From NCBI RefSeq assembly GCF_007922615.2, contig NZ_CP042301.2, forward strand, positions 310,001 to 374,000: 64,000 nt of DNA. Direction: 5' to 3'. This document shows, piece after piece, positions 10,924 through 20,428 of the stretch. This stretch comes from Nitratireductor mangrovi (GTDB taxonomy: Bacteria; Pseudomonadota; Alphaproteobacteria; Rhizobiales; Rhizobiaceae). Numbering within the stretch: the first letter of the stretch is position 1; each line of letters opens with the position of its first letter. The notes under the pieces were generated by a model. It was not told the DNA's origin, did not search any database, and saw only the letters and a list, made by a program, of their open reading frames with translations. Both the position numbers and the translations under genes were made by a program.

Positions 10924-11925
10924 ATGCTTCAGAAAACCGGCCAGCCCCTGACGATACGGCTCTGCGGACCGCGCGGCTTTTGCGCCGGCGTCGACCGCGC
11001 GATCCAGATCGTGGTGTTGGCGCTGAAGAAATACGGCGCGCCGGTCTATGTGCGCCACGAGATCGTGCACAACCGCTACGTGGTCGAGGGGCTGCAGAAT
11101 CTCGGCGCCGTGTTCGTGGAGGAACTCGACGAGATACCGGCGACGCACCGCCACTGCCCGGTGGTGTTTTCGGCCCATGGCGTGCCGAAATCGGTGCCGA
11201 GGGACGCCGAGGACCGGCATCTCTTCTATCTCGACGCGACCTGCCCGCTGGTCTCCAAGGTGCACAAGCAGGCAATCCGCCATTACCGTCTCGGCCGCCA
11301 CGTGGTGCTGGTCGGCCATGCCGGCCATCCCGAGGTGATCGGCACGATGGGGCAGTTGCCGCAGGGCGCGGTGAGCCTGATCGAGACCGAGGAGGACGTG
11401 GCGGCCTTCAGCCCCGAAGATCCGGCGGCACTCGGCTTCGTCACCCAGACGACGCTGTCGGTCGACGACACCGCCGGCATCATCACGGCGCTGCAGGCGC
11501 GGTTTCCGGAAATGCAGGCGCCGGCCGCCGAATCGATCTGTTACGCGACCACCAACCGCCAGGACGCGGTGAAGGAAGCAGCCCCCGGCGCCGACCTCTT
11601 CCTGGTGGTCGGCGCGCCGAACTCGTCCAATTCGCGCCGCCTGGTCGAGGTCGCCGAACGCGCCGGCTCCAAGCGCGCGCTGCTGGTCCAGCGCGCCTCG
11701 GAGATCCCCTGGGACAGCCTCGGACCGATCCGCACGATCGGCCTTTCGGCCGGGGCCTCGGCGCCCGAGATCATCGTCAACGAGATCATCGAGGCCTTCC
11801 GCGAGCGCTTCGAGGTGACCGTGGAACTGGCGGTGACGGCGGAGGAAACCGAGGATTTCCCGGTGATGCGGGCCCTGAGAGACGTCGAGCTGACCCGGGC
11901 CGACATGGCCTTCGTGAACGGCTAG
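10924..11925 (+). CDS. ispH: 4-hydroxy-3-methylbut-2-enyl diphosphate reductase
   Basis: Last enzyme of the MEP isoprenoid pathway, an iron-sulfur protein producing IPP and DMAPP from HMBPP. The three cluster cysteines are recognisable in GFCAGV (Cys20), [11 protein letters not shown] and [10 protein letters not shown]. The 333-residue length is normal. I start at ATG 10924 because the family usually begins a few residues before the [11 protein letters not shown] segment; an upstream GTG/TTG extension is unconvincing. Followed after nine bases by thrB. Confidence 0.97.
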   Translation: MLQKTGQPLTIRLCGPRGFCAGVDRAIQIVVLALKKYGAPVYVRHEIVHNRYVVEGLQNLGAVFVEELDEIPATHRHCPVVFSAHGVPKSVPRDAEDRHLFYLDATCPLVSKVHKQAIRHYRLGRHVVLVGHAGHPEVIGTMGQLPQGAVSLIETEEDVAAFSPEDPAALGFVTQTTLSVDDTAGIITALQARFPEMQAPAAESICYATTNRQDAVKEAAPGADLFLVVGAPNSSNSRRLVEVAERAGSKRALLVQRASEIPWDSLGPIRTIGLSAGASAPEIIVNEIIEAFRERFEVTVELAVTAEETEDFPVMRALRDVELTRADMAFVNG

Positions 11926-11934
11926 AGCGCGCCG

Positions 11935-12903
11935 ATGGCGGTCTATACCGACATCAGCGAGGTCGAACTCGCGCAGTTCCTCGCCGGCTACGATCTCGGC
12001 GAGATGATGTCCTACAAGGGGATCGCCGAGGGGTCGGAGAATTCGAACTTCTACCTGCACACCAGCGCCGGCACCTATATCCTGACGCTCTACGAGCGGC
12101 GGGTGGACGCCGGCGACCTGCCCTTTTTTCTGGGGCTGATGCAGCACCTGGCCAACAAGGGCATCTCCTGCCCGCTGCCGGTCGAGCGCCGCGACGGTTC
12201 GCTGATCGGCGAGATCGCCGGCCGGCCGGCGGCGATCATCACCTTCCTCGAAGGCGTCTGGGTCCGCCGGCCGACTGCGGCGCATTGCCGGGCGGTGGGG
12301 GAGGCGCTAGCAGGGCTGCACCTGGCCGGGTCCGACTTCGCGCTGAAACGCGACAACGCGCTCTCCGTCGATGGCTGGCGCCGGCTTTGGGCGCAGGCGC
12401 GCCCGCGCGCCGACGAGTTCGAACCGGGGCTGGTGGCCGAGATCGACGGCGAGTTCGACGCCTTCGCGGCGGGCTGGCCCGACGATCTGCCCGCGGGTGT
12501 AATCCATGCCGACCTTTTTCCCGACAATGTGTTCTTTCTCGGCGACCGGTTGTCGGGACTGATCGACTTCTATTTCGCCTGCAACGACCTTTTTGCCTAT
12601 GACGTCGCGACCTGCCTCAACGCCTGGTGCTTCGAAAAGGACAACGCCTTCAACCTGACCAAGGGCCAGGCCTTCCTTTCCGGCTACGAGAGCGTGCGGC
12701 CGTTGCAGGAGGCGGAAAGGCAGGCGCTGCCATTGCTGGCGCGCGGCTCGGCGCTGCGTTTCACGCTGACGCGCCTTTATGACTGGCTCACCATTCCCGA
12801 CGGCGCGCTGGTGCAGAAGCGCGACCCGAACGAGTTCATCCGCCGGCTGCGGTTCCACCGCCACATCGGCGGCGTTTCCGAATACGGGCTGGGCAGATCG
12901 TGA
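11935..12903 (+). CDS. thrB: Homoserine kinase (ThrB, aminoglycoside-phosphotransferase fold)
   Basis: Phosphorylates L-homoserine with ATP, the step before threonine synthase (thrC is also in this window at 20429-21826). The 322-residue protein belongs to the type with an APH/choline-kinase fold: the catalytic loop reads [12 protein letters not shown] and the metal-binding Asp lies in [10 protein letters not shown]. This is the form common in rhizobia rather than the GHMP-fold enterobacterial ThrB. The GTG of rnhA overlaps its stop codon. Confidence 0.94.
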   Translation: MAVYTDISEVELAQFLAGYDLGEMMSYKGIAEGSENSNFYLHTSAGTYILTLYERRVDAGDLPFFLGLMQHLANKGISCPLPVERRDGSLIGEIAGRPAAIITFLEGVWVRRPTAAHCRAVGEALAGLHLAGSDFALKRDNALSVDGWRRLWAQARPRADEFEPGLVAEIDGEFDAFAAGWPDDLPAGVIHADLFPDNVFFLGDRLSGLIDFYFACNDLFAYDVATCLNAWCFEKDNAFNLTKGQAFLSGYESVRPLQEAERQALPLLARGSALRFTLTRLYDWLTIPDGALVQKRDPNEFIRRLRFHRHIGGVSEYGLGRS

Positions 12904-13373
12904 AGAAGATCGAGATTTTCACCGACGGCGCCTGCTCGGGCAATCCGGGTCCGGGCGGCTGGGGCGCCATCCTGCGCTTCAACGGCAGCGAGAAGGAACT
13001 CTCCGGCGGCGAGCCGATGACCACCAACAACCGCATGGAACTGATGGCGGCGATCGAGGCGCTGAATGCGCTGAAGGAACCGTGCCAGGTCGAAATGCAC
13101 ACCGACAGCAAATACGTCATGGACGGCATCTCGGGCTGGATCCACGGCTGGAAGCGCAATGGCTGGCGCACCGCCGACAAGAAGCCGGTGAAGAATGTCG
13201 AGCTGTGGCAGGCGCTGGACGAGGCCAATCACCGCCACAAGGTCACCTGGAACTGGGTCAAGGGCCATGCCGGCCATGCCGAGAACGAGCGCGCCGACGA
13301 ACTGGCGCGCGAGGCGCTGAAAAAGCACAGGCCGCCGAAGCCGGCGGCCCGCAAGGCTCAGGGCACGTCGTAA
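12900..13373 (+). CDS. rnhA: Ribonuclease HI
   Basis: Endonuclease cutting RNA in RNA-DNA hybrids. The 157-residue protein carries all four acidic active-site residues: Asp in [16 protein letters not shown], Glu in [12 protein letters not shown], Asp in [10 protein letters not shown] and Asp in [11 protein letters not shown]. It begins with GTG, overlapping the thrB stop codon by four bases. The last 15 residues are a basic, Pro/Lys-rich tail beyond the folded domain. Confidence 0.97.
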   Translation: MKKIEIFTDGACSGNPGPGGWGAILRFNGSEKELSGGEPMTTNNRMELMAAIEALNALKEPCQVEMHTDSKYVMDGISGWIHGWKRNGWRTADKKPVKNVELWQALDEANHRHKVTWNWVKGHAGHAENERADELAREALKKHRPPKPAARKAQGTS

Positions 13374-13386
13374 GCGCTATCGGATA

Positions 13387-13875
13387 TCAGAGCTGCTCGA
13401 GGATGCGGGCCGCACCCGATTCGACCGCCTTGCCGGGAGCACCCTCGACATTGAGTTCGCTCACCGTGCGGTCGTCGACGATCATCGAAAAACGCTTCGA
13501 GCGCAGGCCGAGGCCGCCGGCGCTGAGATCGGCGTCCAGTCCGATCGCGCGGGTGAAGTCGCCATTGCCGTCGGCCAGGTAAACGAGCTTTCCCTCGCCG
13601 CCGGTAAAGCGCGCCCAGGCGCTCATGACGTGATGGTCATTCACCGACACCACGGCGATGGTATTGACGCCCTTGCCGAGGATGGCGTCGTAATTTTCCA
13701 GATAGCCGGGCAGGTGGTTGTTGCTGCAGGTGGGCGTGAAGGCGCCGGGCACACCGAACAGAACCACCTTCTTGCCCTCGAACAGGTCGGCGACGCTCAA
13801 ATCCTTCGCGCCGTCCGCGGTCAGGGTCTTGAAAGTCGCGTCGGGCAGCTTGTCGCCAACGGAAATCGTCATCAA
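13387..13875 (-). CDS. Peroxiredoxin (Prx5-type, AhpC/TSA family)
   Basis: A 162-residue thiol peroxidase reducing hydroperoxides. The peroxidatic Cys is in the motif GAFTPTCSNNHLPGY, typical of the Prx5/type II group that uses glutaredoxin or glutathione as reductant. No fused glutaredoxin domain is present. It is a single-gene unit, converging with rnhA. Confidence 0.94.
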   Translation of the reverse strand: MMTISVGDKLPDATFKTLTADGAKDLSVADLFEGKKVVLFGVPGAFTPTCSNNHLPGYLENYDAILGKGVNTIAVVSVNDHHVMSAWARFTGGEGKLVYLADGNGDFTRAIGLDADLSAGGLGLRSKRFSMIVDDRTVSELNVEGAPGKAVESGAARILEQL

Positions 13876-13950
13876 TTTTCTCCGGATATGCCGCGGGGGG
13901 CAGGAAAGCGAACCCTCAATTAGCCGGCCCGCGGGAAAAGTCCAGAGCGG

Positions 13951-14757
13951 TCAGGGCAGTTCGAACGTTCCGCTGACCGACCTTGCGCCGGCGACCAGCG
14001 TAAAGTCGATGTTGACCGGATCACCGCCGGCGGGACGTCCAAGGATCGGTACCTGATAGGCAACCGGGCCCTCCCGGTTCCCGATGCGCTCGGGAACCCC
14101 GAAGAAATAGCCACCAGCGCCGGCCAGGAAGATATCGAGGGTATCGCTCCCTTCCGGCACGTCGATCTCCAGCCGCAACGAGACGCCGTCGATTTCGGCC
14201 TTGCTGACAGTGAAGCCGTCGCGGGCCGGCTCAGGCAAGCCGCCAAAGGCAGCGGCGACCGTCGCGATATCGCCGGGATCGTCCGGATGGCTGCCCGGCT
14301 CGACGACGAGACTTGCCTGCACCGGGACGCAGACCTCGTCGCAGACACCGAGGAACACATTGGCCTCGATGAGGGAATAGCGGTCGGGCGCATCGACGCT
14401 GAAGGTAACCGGCAAGCTCACCGACCGGTCATAGCCGGCCCAGGCGCCATAGTCGTCGCGGTGCCATTGCGGCGCGGGAAAGTCGAGGCTTGCGCCACTG
14501 ACGTTGAGGCTTCCGGCGAGGTCGATCTGGGGCGGCACTCCGGAGGAGCCCGGGTCGCGCCAGTAGGTCTTCCAGCCGGGCTCGAGCGTGATTTCGAGGG
14601 CGCCGCGCAGCCTGCCGCCGGCATCGGCGAGGCCCGCCGTCACGAGCCGGATCGTCGCACCGTCGGTGTGGAAGGCTTCGCTTGAGGAAGCGAATGCCGG
14701 CGCCGCGCAGAGCGTCGCTGCCAGACAGAAGACCGTGCTAGGGAGCGTGTGGTTCAT
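13951..14757 (-). CDS. Periplasmic DsbD alpha-domain-like protein
   Basis: A 268-residue exported protein with a signal peptide (about 1-23, AFA-S). It resembles the N-terminal disulfide-exchange domain of DsbD (Pfam DsbC/DsbD alpha): conserved WKTYWRDPG segment, and the cysteine pair in GVCDEVCVP that matches the redox pair of that domain. The membrane and thioredoxin parts of DsbD are absent, so it is a stand-alone domain protein of the type common in rhizobia, perhaps receiving electrons from a CcdA-like partner elsewhere. It diverges from the yqgE/algH gene. Confidence 0.85.
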   Translation of the reverse strand: MNHTLPSTVFCLAATLCAAPAFASSSEAFHTDGATIRLVTAGLADAGGRLRGALEITLEPGWKTYWRDPGSSGVPPQIDLAGSLNVSGASLDFPAPQWHRDDYGAWAGYDRSVSLPVTFSVDAPDRYSLIEANVFLGVCDEVCVPVQASLVVEPGSHPDDPGDIATVAAAFGGLPEPARDGFTVSKAEIDGVSLRLEIDVPEGSDTLDIFLAGAGGYFFGVPERIGNREGPVAYQVPILGRPAGGDPVNIDFTLVAGARSVSGTFELP

Positions 14758-14903
14758 GGTTCAGCTTTCGACGCGAAACCGCTTCGGTTCAACCCGGACG
14801 GCGCTCATCTTGCGTCATTTGTGCGTGATCGTCCGCTCATCTGCCATTCCACGGGCATCGAATGGTCCTTTCAAGAAATCCGCAAACGCGCTACGCTTCG
14901 AGC

Positions 14904-15539
14904 ATGGACATCTTGCGCCACAAGGGAAAGGCGGGGGTTTCGGACGACAGGATCAGTTCGGGACCGGCCGGCTATCTCGACGACCACTTCCTGATCGCCA
15001 TGCCGAGCATGGCGGACGATCGTTTCGCGCGCTCGGTCATCTATGTCTGCGCGCACAGCGAGGAAGGCGCGATGGGCCTGATCATCAACCAGGCGCAGCC
15101 GCTGCGGTTTCCCGACCTTCTGGTGCAACTCGGAATCGTCGACGAGAAGCAGGCGATCAGGCTGCCGGCGGCCGCACAGGACCTTCCGGTCCGCAATGGC
15201 GGCCCGGTCGATCGCAGCCGCGGCTTCGTGCTGCATTCCGACGACTATATGGTCGAATCCTCGCTTCCCGTCTCGGAGGAAATCTGCCTCACGGCGACGG
15301 TCGACATCCTGCGCGCGATCTCGATAGGACAGGGGCCTCGCCGCGCCATCATGGCGCTCGGCTATTCCGGCTGGGGCGCCGGACAGCTGGAGCAGGAGAT
15401 CGCCGACAATGGCTGGCTCACCTGCCCGGTCGACAACGAATTGCTTTTCGACGGCGACATGGACCGCAAATACGACCGCGTTCTCGCCTCGCTCGGTATC
15501 GACGTCGCGCATCTGAGCAATTTTTCCGGCCACGCCTGA
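14904..15539 (+). CDS. YqgE/AlgH family protein
   Basis: A 211-residue member of the YqgE/AlgH family (UPF0301), recognised by the core [14 protein letters not shown], the [22 protein letters not shown] segment and PVRNGGPV. The family has a conserved fold but no agreed biochemical function; the AlgH name comes from alginate regulation in Pseudomonas. I start at ATG 14904, which gives the common MDILRHK-type N-terminus; an in-frame ATG at 14862 has no good ribosome-binding site. Confidence 0.92.
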   Translation: MDILRHKGKAGVSDDRISSGPAGYLDDHFLIAMPSMADDRFARSVIYVCAHSEEGAMGLIINQAQPLRFPDLLVQLGIVDEKQAIRLPAAAQDLPVRNGGPVDRSRGFVLHSDDYMVESSLPVSEEICLTATVDILRAISIGQGPRRAIMALGYSGWGAGQLEQEIADNGWLTCPVDNELLFDGDMDRKYDRVLASLGIDVAHLSNFSGHA

Positions 15540-15599
15540 ACGCCAGCCTCCGATTGTTCGCCTGCTGCCCTTCCGGACGGGGGACCGTTCTTCCGGGCC

Positions 15600-18503
15600 T
15601 CAGGCCTGAACGAGCGGATAGTGCTCCTTGAGCATGCGCAAGGCGGCGTCCGGCTGCAGCGGCGGGCCGTAAAGGAAGCTCTGCACGAACTCGCATCCCA
15701 TCTGCCTGAGCTGCAGCGCGTCGGCCTCGTTCGACACCCCTTCGGCAACGACGGCAAGCCCCAGATCATGAGCCATGTCGACCATCGAGTTCAGCAGCAC
15801 CGACTTCTTGGGACTGGTGTCGTCAACAAAACTCTTGTCGATCTTGATCGTGTCGAAGGGCAGGCGGGTCAGGTAGGACAATGACGAATAGCCTGTGCCG
15901 AAATCGTCCAGTGAAAGGCCGATGCCGAGCTTGCGCAACTTGTCGAGCACGTGTGCGGCCTGTTCCGGATTGTCCATCACCAGCGACTCGGTGAGTTCGA
16001 GCCGGAAATAGATCGGTTTCAGATTGGCCCGCGCCAGCGCCGAGCGAACATCCTGAACCAGATCCTGGCGGATCAGCTGCCGGCTCGACAGATTGACGGA
16101 GACCGACAGCGGCGTCTGGCCGATCTGCTTCTGCCATGAGGCGAGGTCCTCGGCCGCGCGCTGCATAGCGAACAGGCCGAGCTGGACGATCAGGTTGCAG
16201 TTCTCGGCGACCGGAATGAACTCCGACGGAGGGATCATGCCGCGGCGCGGATTGTCCCAGCGCAGCAGCGCCTCGAAGCCGGCCACGGTGTTGTCTTCGA
16301 GGCGGATGATCGGCTGGTAGGCGAGCGAGAACTCACCGCGCTCGATGGCGCGGCGCAGGTCCGACTCGATCTGGAGACGGTCGGCGCCGTAGGAGCGGAA
16401 CGCCGGCCGGAACGGCTCGATGCGGTCGCCGCCGAAACGCTTGGCCTGCTGCATGGCGAGTTCGGCGTCCTTCACCATGTCCTCGGCGGTGGCCGAGGGC
16501 GACGTCCAGGAGACCAGGCCCACCGAACCGGTCAGCACGATCTCGCGCTTGGCGAAATTGATCGGTGCGCGGATCGCGGCGCGAATGGCATCGGCGAAGG
16601 CGGCGATGCGGGCCGGATCCTGCTCGGAAAGCAGCATCAGCGCGAACTGGTCGCCGGTGAAGCGCGACAGCGCGTCGCGCGGCTTGAGCAGCCGGTGCAG
16701 ACGGCGCGCCAGCGTCAGCAGCATGGTGTCGCCGGCCGACATGCCGAGCCCGTCATTGACATGCTTGAAGCGGTCGATGTCGATGACGAAGACGGTCGGC
16801 CGGACCTTTTCCTCGTCGCGTGCGATCGCGATCACCGCGTCGAGCCGGTTGAGGAAAAGTTCGCGATTGGGGAGGCCGGTGAGATTGTCGTGGACGGCGT
16901 CATGAAGCAGGCGCTCCTCGGCCTTCTTCTGCTCCGTGACCTCGATCAGCGTCCCGACGCAGCGGATCACCTCGCCGTCTGAGCCGACGACGGGGCGCGC
17001 CCGCATCAGATACCAGTGATAGTGGCCGTCGGCGGCGCGCAGGCGGAAATGCTGCGCGATGCGGCCGCGGCGATGTTCCAGCACCATGTCGAGCGTGGTG
17101 CGGAACGTGTCGCGGTCGTCCGGGTGCAGCACCGGCAGCCAGTTGCGCGCCGGCCCGTGCAGGCTACCGCGGCCGAGGCCGAGCGGCTCGGAGATGTCGG
17201 GCCGGGTGACGACACGGTCGCGCAGGACGTCCCAGTCGACCACGACGTCGCCGGAGCCGGTGATGGCGAGCGCCTGGCGTTCCATGTCGCTGAACAGCCC
17301 CTGCTGCAGCGCGCCGCCGGAAAACGCATGCTGCATCACGGTGAAGCCGATCAGAAGGACGATCAGCACCAGGCCGCCGCCGAGCGCCGGCTGGACGATG
17401 TCGTTGTCGAGCATGCCGGTGATCGTCAGCCATGAGCCTACGAGCCAGACCAGCACCATCAGCCAGCTCGGCACCAGCATGATGGCGCGGTCGTAGCCGC
17501 GCAGGCCGAGATAGGCGACCAGAACGATGCCGATGAGCGCGGTGGTGGCGAACGAAATGCGCGCGATGCCGGCGGCCACGGCGGGATCGAAAAACACCGC
17601 GACTCCGGCGATGACGGCCAGGCCGGCGATCCACGCCAGTGCGACATAGCTGAAATGGCCGTGCCAGCGGTTGAGGTTGAGATAGGCGAAAAGGAACACG
17701 ATCGAGCTGCCGGCAAGCGCGATCTCGGTGCCGGCGCGCCAGAGTTGCTCGTTGCCCGGAGAGATTTCGATCACCTTGCTCAGGAAGCCGAAATCGACGC
17801 AGATGTAGGCAAGTGCGGCCCAGGCGAGTGCCGCGGTGGCCGGAAACATCGTCGTGCCCTTGACCACGAACAGGATGGTCAGGAACAGCGCCAAGAGGCC
17901 GGCAATGCCGATCACGATTCCCCTGAACAGCGTGTAGGAATTGACCGTGTCCTTGTAGGCCTCCGGATCCCACAGATAGACCTGCGGCACGTCTGGCGAC
18001 GACAGCTCGGCGATGAAGGTGATGACCGCGCCGGGATTGAGCGTGACCAGGAACACGTCGGCGTCGGGGCTCTCCTGCTGGTCGAGCGCGAAGCCTTCGC
18101 TCGGGGTGATCGCCGCGATGCGGCGCGAGCCGAGGTCGGGCCAGATCAGTCCCGAGCCGACGAGGCGGAAATGCGGCGCCACGATCAGCCGGTCGAGCTG
18201 CTGCTCGGTCGTGTTGGCGAGAGCGAAGACCGCCCAGTCGCCCGACGACGTCTCATCCTTGGCCTCGACCTCGATGCGGCGCACGATGCCGTCGATGCCT
18301 GGAGCCGTCGAGACCTGGAAGCTCGAGCCCTTGTTGCGGTGAAATTCCAGCGCCCGCGACAGGTCGAGCGCGACGTCGTCGCGCGAGATCCGGATCGGCT
18401 CGATCGCGGAAGCCGGCGAGGTGAACACGGCAAGAACGGCGAGGATGGCCGCGACCAGAACGGTGAGCAGCACCGCACCCCGGGATTGCGAATCAGATGC
18501 CAA
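15600..18503 (-). CDS. Membrane GGDEF/EAL protein with PAS domain; degenerate GGDEF motif
   Basis: A 967-residue c-di-GMP enzyme. Order: signal/anchor helix (about 11-33), a periplasmic sensor region (about 35-185), seven or so transmembrane helices (about 190-392), a PAS domain (about 410-525), GGDEF (about 535-695) and EAL (about 710-960). The GGDEF signature reads TGDQF (616-620) and the upstream inhibitory-site position reads KPRD rather than RxxD, so cyclase activity is doubtful. The EAL domain keeps EAL (744-746), DDFGTGYSS and AEGV motifs, so phosphodiesterase activity is likely. It starts with TTG at 18503, the only start in frame after an upstream stop, overlapping the GNAT gene end by 11 bases. 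Confidence 0.93.
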   Translation of the reverse strand: MASDSQSRGAVLLTVLVAAILAVLAVFTSPASAIEPIRISRDDVALDLSRALEFHRNKGSSFQVSTAPGIDGIVRRIEVEAKDETSSGDWAVFALANTTEQQLDRLIVAPHFRLVGSGLIWPDLGSRRIAAITPSEGFALDQQESPDADVFLVTLNPGAVITFIAELSSPDVPQVYLWDPEAYKDTVNSYTLFRGIVIGIAGLLALFLTILFVVKGTTMFPATAALAWAALAYICVDFGFLSKVIEISPGNEQLWRAGTEIALAGSSIVFLFAYLNLNRWHGHFSYVALAWIAGLAVIAGVAVFFDPAVAAGIARISFATTALIGIVLVAYLGLRGYDRAIMLVPSWLMVLVWLVGSWLTITGMLDNDIVQPALGGGLVLIVLLIGFTVMQHAFSGGALQQGLFSDMERQALAITGSGDVVVDWDVLRDRVVTRPDISEPLGLGRGSLHGPARNWLPVLHPDDRDTFRTTLDMVLEHRRGRIAQHFRLRAADGHYHWYLMRARPVVGSDGEVIRCVGTLIEVTEQKKAEERLLHDAVHDNLTGLPNRELFLNRLDAVIAIARDEEKVRPTVFVIDIDRFKHVNDGLGMSAGDTMLLTLARRLHRLLKPRDALSRFTGDQFALMLLSEQDPARIAAFADAIRAAIRAPINFAKREIVLTGSVGLVSWTSPSATAEDMVKDAELAMQQAKRFGGDRIEPFRPAFRSYGADRLQIESDLRRAIERGEFSLAYQPIIRLEDNTVAGFEALLRWDNPRRGMIPPSEFIPVAENCNLIVQLGLFAMQRAAEDLASWQKQIGQTPLSVSVNLSSRQLIRQDLVQDVRSALARANLKPIYFRLELTESLVMDNPEQAAHVLDKLRKLGIGLSLDDFGTGYSSLSYLTRLPFDTIKIDKSFVDDTSPKKSVLLNSMVDMAHDLGLAVVAEGVSNEADALQLRQMGCEFVQSFLYGPPLQPDAALRMLKEHYPLVQA

Positions 18504-19104
18504 TGGCCGTGCCTCGCGTCATCTGTACCTGATACTCGCCCTCAATCAGTGCGTAAAGGTAATGGTCCTGCCAGCTGCCGTTGATCTTGAGGTAGGACCT
18601 GAGCAGTCCTTCCCGCGTGAATCCGGCTTTTTCAAGTACGCGGATCGACCTGTTGTTGTCGGGTATGCAGGCCGCCTCGATACGGTGCAGCTTGAGCGTC
18701 TCGAACGCGTAGCCGCGCGTCAGCCTGAGCGCGTCGAGCATGATGCCGCGGCCGGCGTAACGCTCGCCCATCCAGTAGCCGATCTGCCCCGACTGCGCGA
18801 CGCCGCGGCGGATGTTGCCGATCGAGATGCCGCCGGCCATTTCGCCGCTGTCGTTGAGGTAGATCAGGAAGGTGGCGCCGCCGCCACGCGACAGCTCTTC
18901 GCGGTAGCGTTTCATGCGCAGCCGCCAGGCCGGCCGGTCGAGCTCGTCGCTGGTCCATGCCGGTTCCCAGCGCTGCAGGAAATCGCGGCTGGCGCCGCGC
19001 AGGGCGGCCCATTCCGCATATTCCTTGCCCGTCGGGAATTTGAGCGTGATCCGTTCGCCGGCGATTGTCGGATAGACCCGGCCGAAGAACGGCAAGCCAG
19101 ACAT
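18493..19104 (-). CDS. GNAT N-acetyltransferase (RimJ/RimL-like)
   Basis: A 203-residue acetyltransferase of the RimJ-like branch. The acetyl-CoA segment is recognisable as IGYWMGERYAGRGIMLDALRL, followed by LHRIEAACIPDNNRSIRVLEKAGF, a strong RimJ/RimL signature. Targets might be the N-terminus of a ribosomal protein or another amine; sequence does not say. The ATG at 19104 is eight bases after the M16 peptidase stop, and its own 3' end overlaps the GGDEF/EAL gene, so thrC, M16 peptidase, GNAT and GGDEF/EAL form a close minus-strand series. Confidence 0.9.
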   Translation of the reverse strand: MSGLPFFGRVYPTIAGERITLKFPTGKEYAEWAALRGASRDFLQRWEPAWTSDELDRPAWRLRMKRYREELSRGGGATFLIYLNDSGEMAGGISIGNIRRGVAQSGQIGYWMGERYAGRGIMLDALRLTRGYAFETLKLHRIEAACIPDNNRSIRVLEKAGFTREGLLRSYLKINGSWQDHYLYALIEGEYQVQMTRGTAIGI

Positions 19105-19112
19105 TGCGGGCT

Positions 19113-20405
19113 CTATCCGGCGACGACGCGCATTGCCGGTTGCGGGCTGGGCAGCATGCCGACGACGTCCTCGAATGGCGCCAGGGAACCGATCGGGCCG
19201 ACCGCCGCGATGGTCGGGCGCGTGGAAAACAGCCGCGCCGAAAGGTCGGTCAGGCGATCGACGGTGATGAGGGACAGCCGCTCCATCAGCTCGTCCATCG
19301 GCACCGGCCGTCCGAACAACAGCATCTGGCGCGCGATCTGCGAAGCGCGGCTGGCGGCACTTTCCGCCGACATCTTGAGGCCGGCCCTGTACTGGGCGCG
19401 GGCGCGATTGAGTTCGTCCTGCCTGATCTCGAGCCCCGCCTTCTTGAGCTCGCCGAGCAGCACCGGCACCAGTGTGGAAATGTCGTCCTTGCCGGTGGCG
19501 GCATGGATGCCGAAGACGCCGGTGTCGGAGAAGCCCCAATGGAAGGCATAGACCGAATAGCAGAGCCCGCGTTTCTCGCGCACCTCCTGGAACAGGCGCG
19601 AGGACATGCCGCCGCCGAGGATCATCGACAGGAGCTGCGAGGCGTAGAAGTCGCGCACGTGGTAGGCACGGCCCTCGAAGCCGAGCAGGATCTGCGCGTC
19701 CATCAGGTCGCGGTCCTCGCGGTAGTCTCCGCCGACATAATTGGCGTTCTGCGGCGGCTTGCCGGGCGCGCGCGCCTGGACCTTGCCGAGGCGCTTTTCG
19801 ACCTCGCGGGCGAACTCGTCGTGCTTTACCGCGCCTGTGGCCACCACCACCATGCGGTCGGCGCCGTACTGGCGCGCCATGAAGTCGTGGATCTGCTTCG
19901 GCGTGAACGACTTCACCGTGTCCGGCGTGCCGAGGATCGAGCGGCCGAGGGTCTGGTGCCGGAACGCCGTCTCGGTGAAGTGGTCGAACACCACGTCGTC
20001 GGGCGTGTCGTGCGCGGCGCCGATCTCCTGCAGGATGACGTGCTGCTCGCGCTCGAGCTCTTCCGGATCGAAGCGGCAATCGGTCAGGATATCGGAGAGG
20101 AGGTCGATAGCCAGCGGCAGGTCGTCGCGCAGCACCCGGGCGAAGAACGAGGTCGTCTCGACGCTGGTGGCGGCGTTGATCTCGCCGCCGACATCCTCGA
20201 TCTGCGAGGCGATGTCCCAGGCCGAGCGTGTGCTGGTGCCCTTGAAAGCCATGTGCTCCAGAAGATGGGCAATGCCGTGCTCGTTGTCGTGTTCGTTGCG
20301 CGAGCCGGACTTCACCCAGACGCCGAGGGCGACGCTTTCTACGTGGGGCAGTGTTTCGGTCGCGACCGTCAGACCGTTCGACAGACGGCTTACCTCTACA
20401 CCCAT
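19113..20405 (-). CDS. M16 family zinc peptidase (mitochondrial processing peptidase-like)
   Basis: A 430-residue pitrilysin-family peptidase with the inverted zinc motif HLLEH (47-51) followed by MAFKG, and the distal glutamate in the ETTSFFARVL region. This intact catalytic motif marks the beta-MPP-like active type. No signal peptide is visible, so it is probably cytoplasmic. The ATG at 20405 comes 23 bases after the thrC stop; this thrC-M16 pair is conserved in many rhizobia. Confidence 0.94.
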   Translation of the reverse strand: MGVEVSRLSNGLTVATETLPHVESVALGVWVKSGSRNEHDNEHGIAHLLEHMAFKGTSTRSAWDIASQIEDVGGEINAATSVETTSFFARVLRDDLPLAIDLLSDILTDCRFDPEELEREQHVILQEIGAAHDTPDDVVFDHFTETAFRHQTLGRSILGTPDTVKSFTPKQIHDFMARQYGADRMVVVATGAVKHDEFAREVEKRLGKVQARAPGKPPQNANYVGGDYREDRDLMDAQILLGFEGRAYHVRDFYASQLLSMILGGGMSSRLFQEVREKRGLCYSVYAFHWGFSDTGVFGIHAATGKDDISTLVPVLLGELKKAGLEIRQDELNRARAQYRAGLKMSAESAASRASQIARQMLLFGRPVPMDELMERLSLITVDRLTDLSARLFSTRPTIAAVGPIGSLAPFEDVVGMLPSPQPAMRVVAG

Positions 20406-20428
20406 AAACGGCTTACTCCTCGTACTCC

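Noticed and set aside
19105..20079. Upstream extension of the GNAT reading frame
   Set aside because: It runs in another frame through the M16 peptidase gene and has no similarity; the acetyltransferase starts at 19104.
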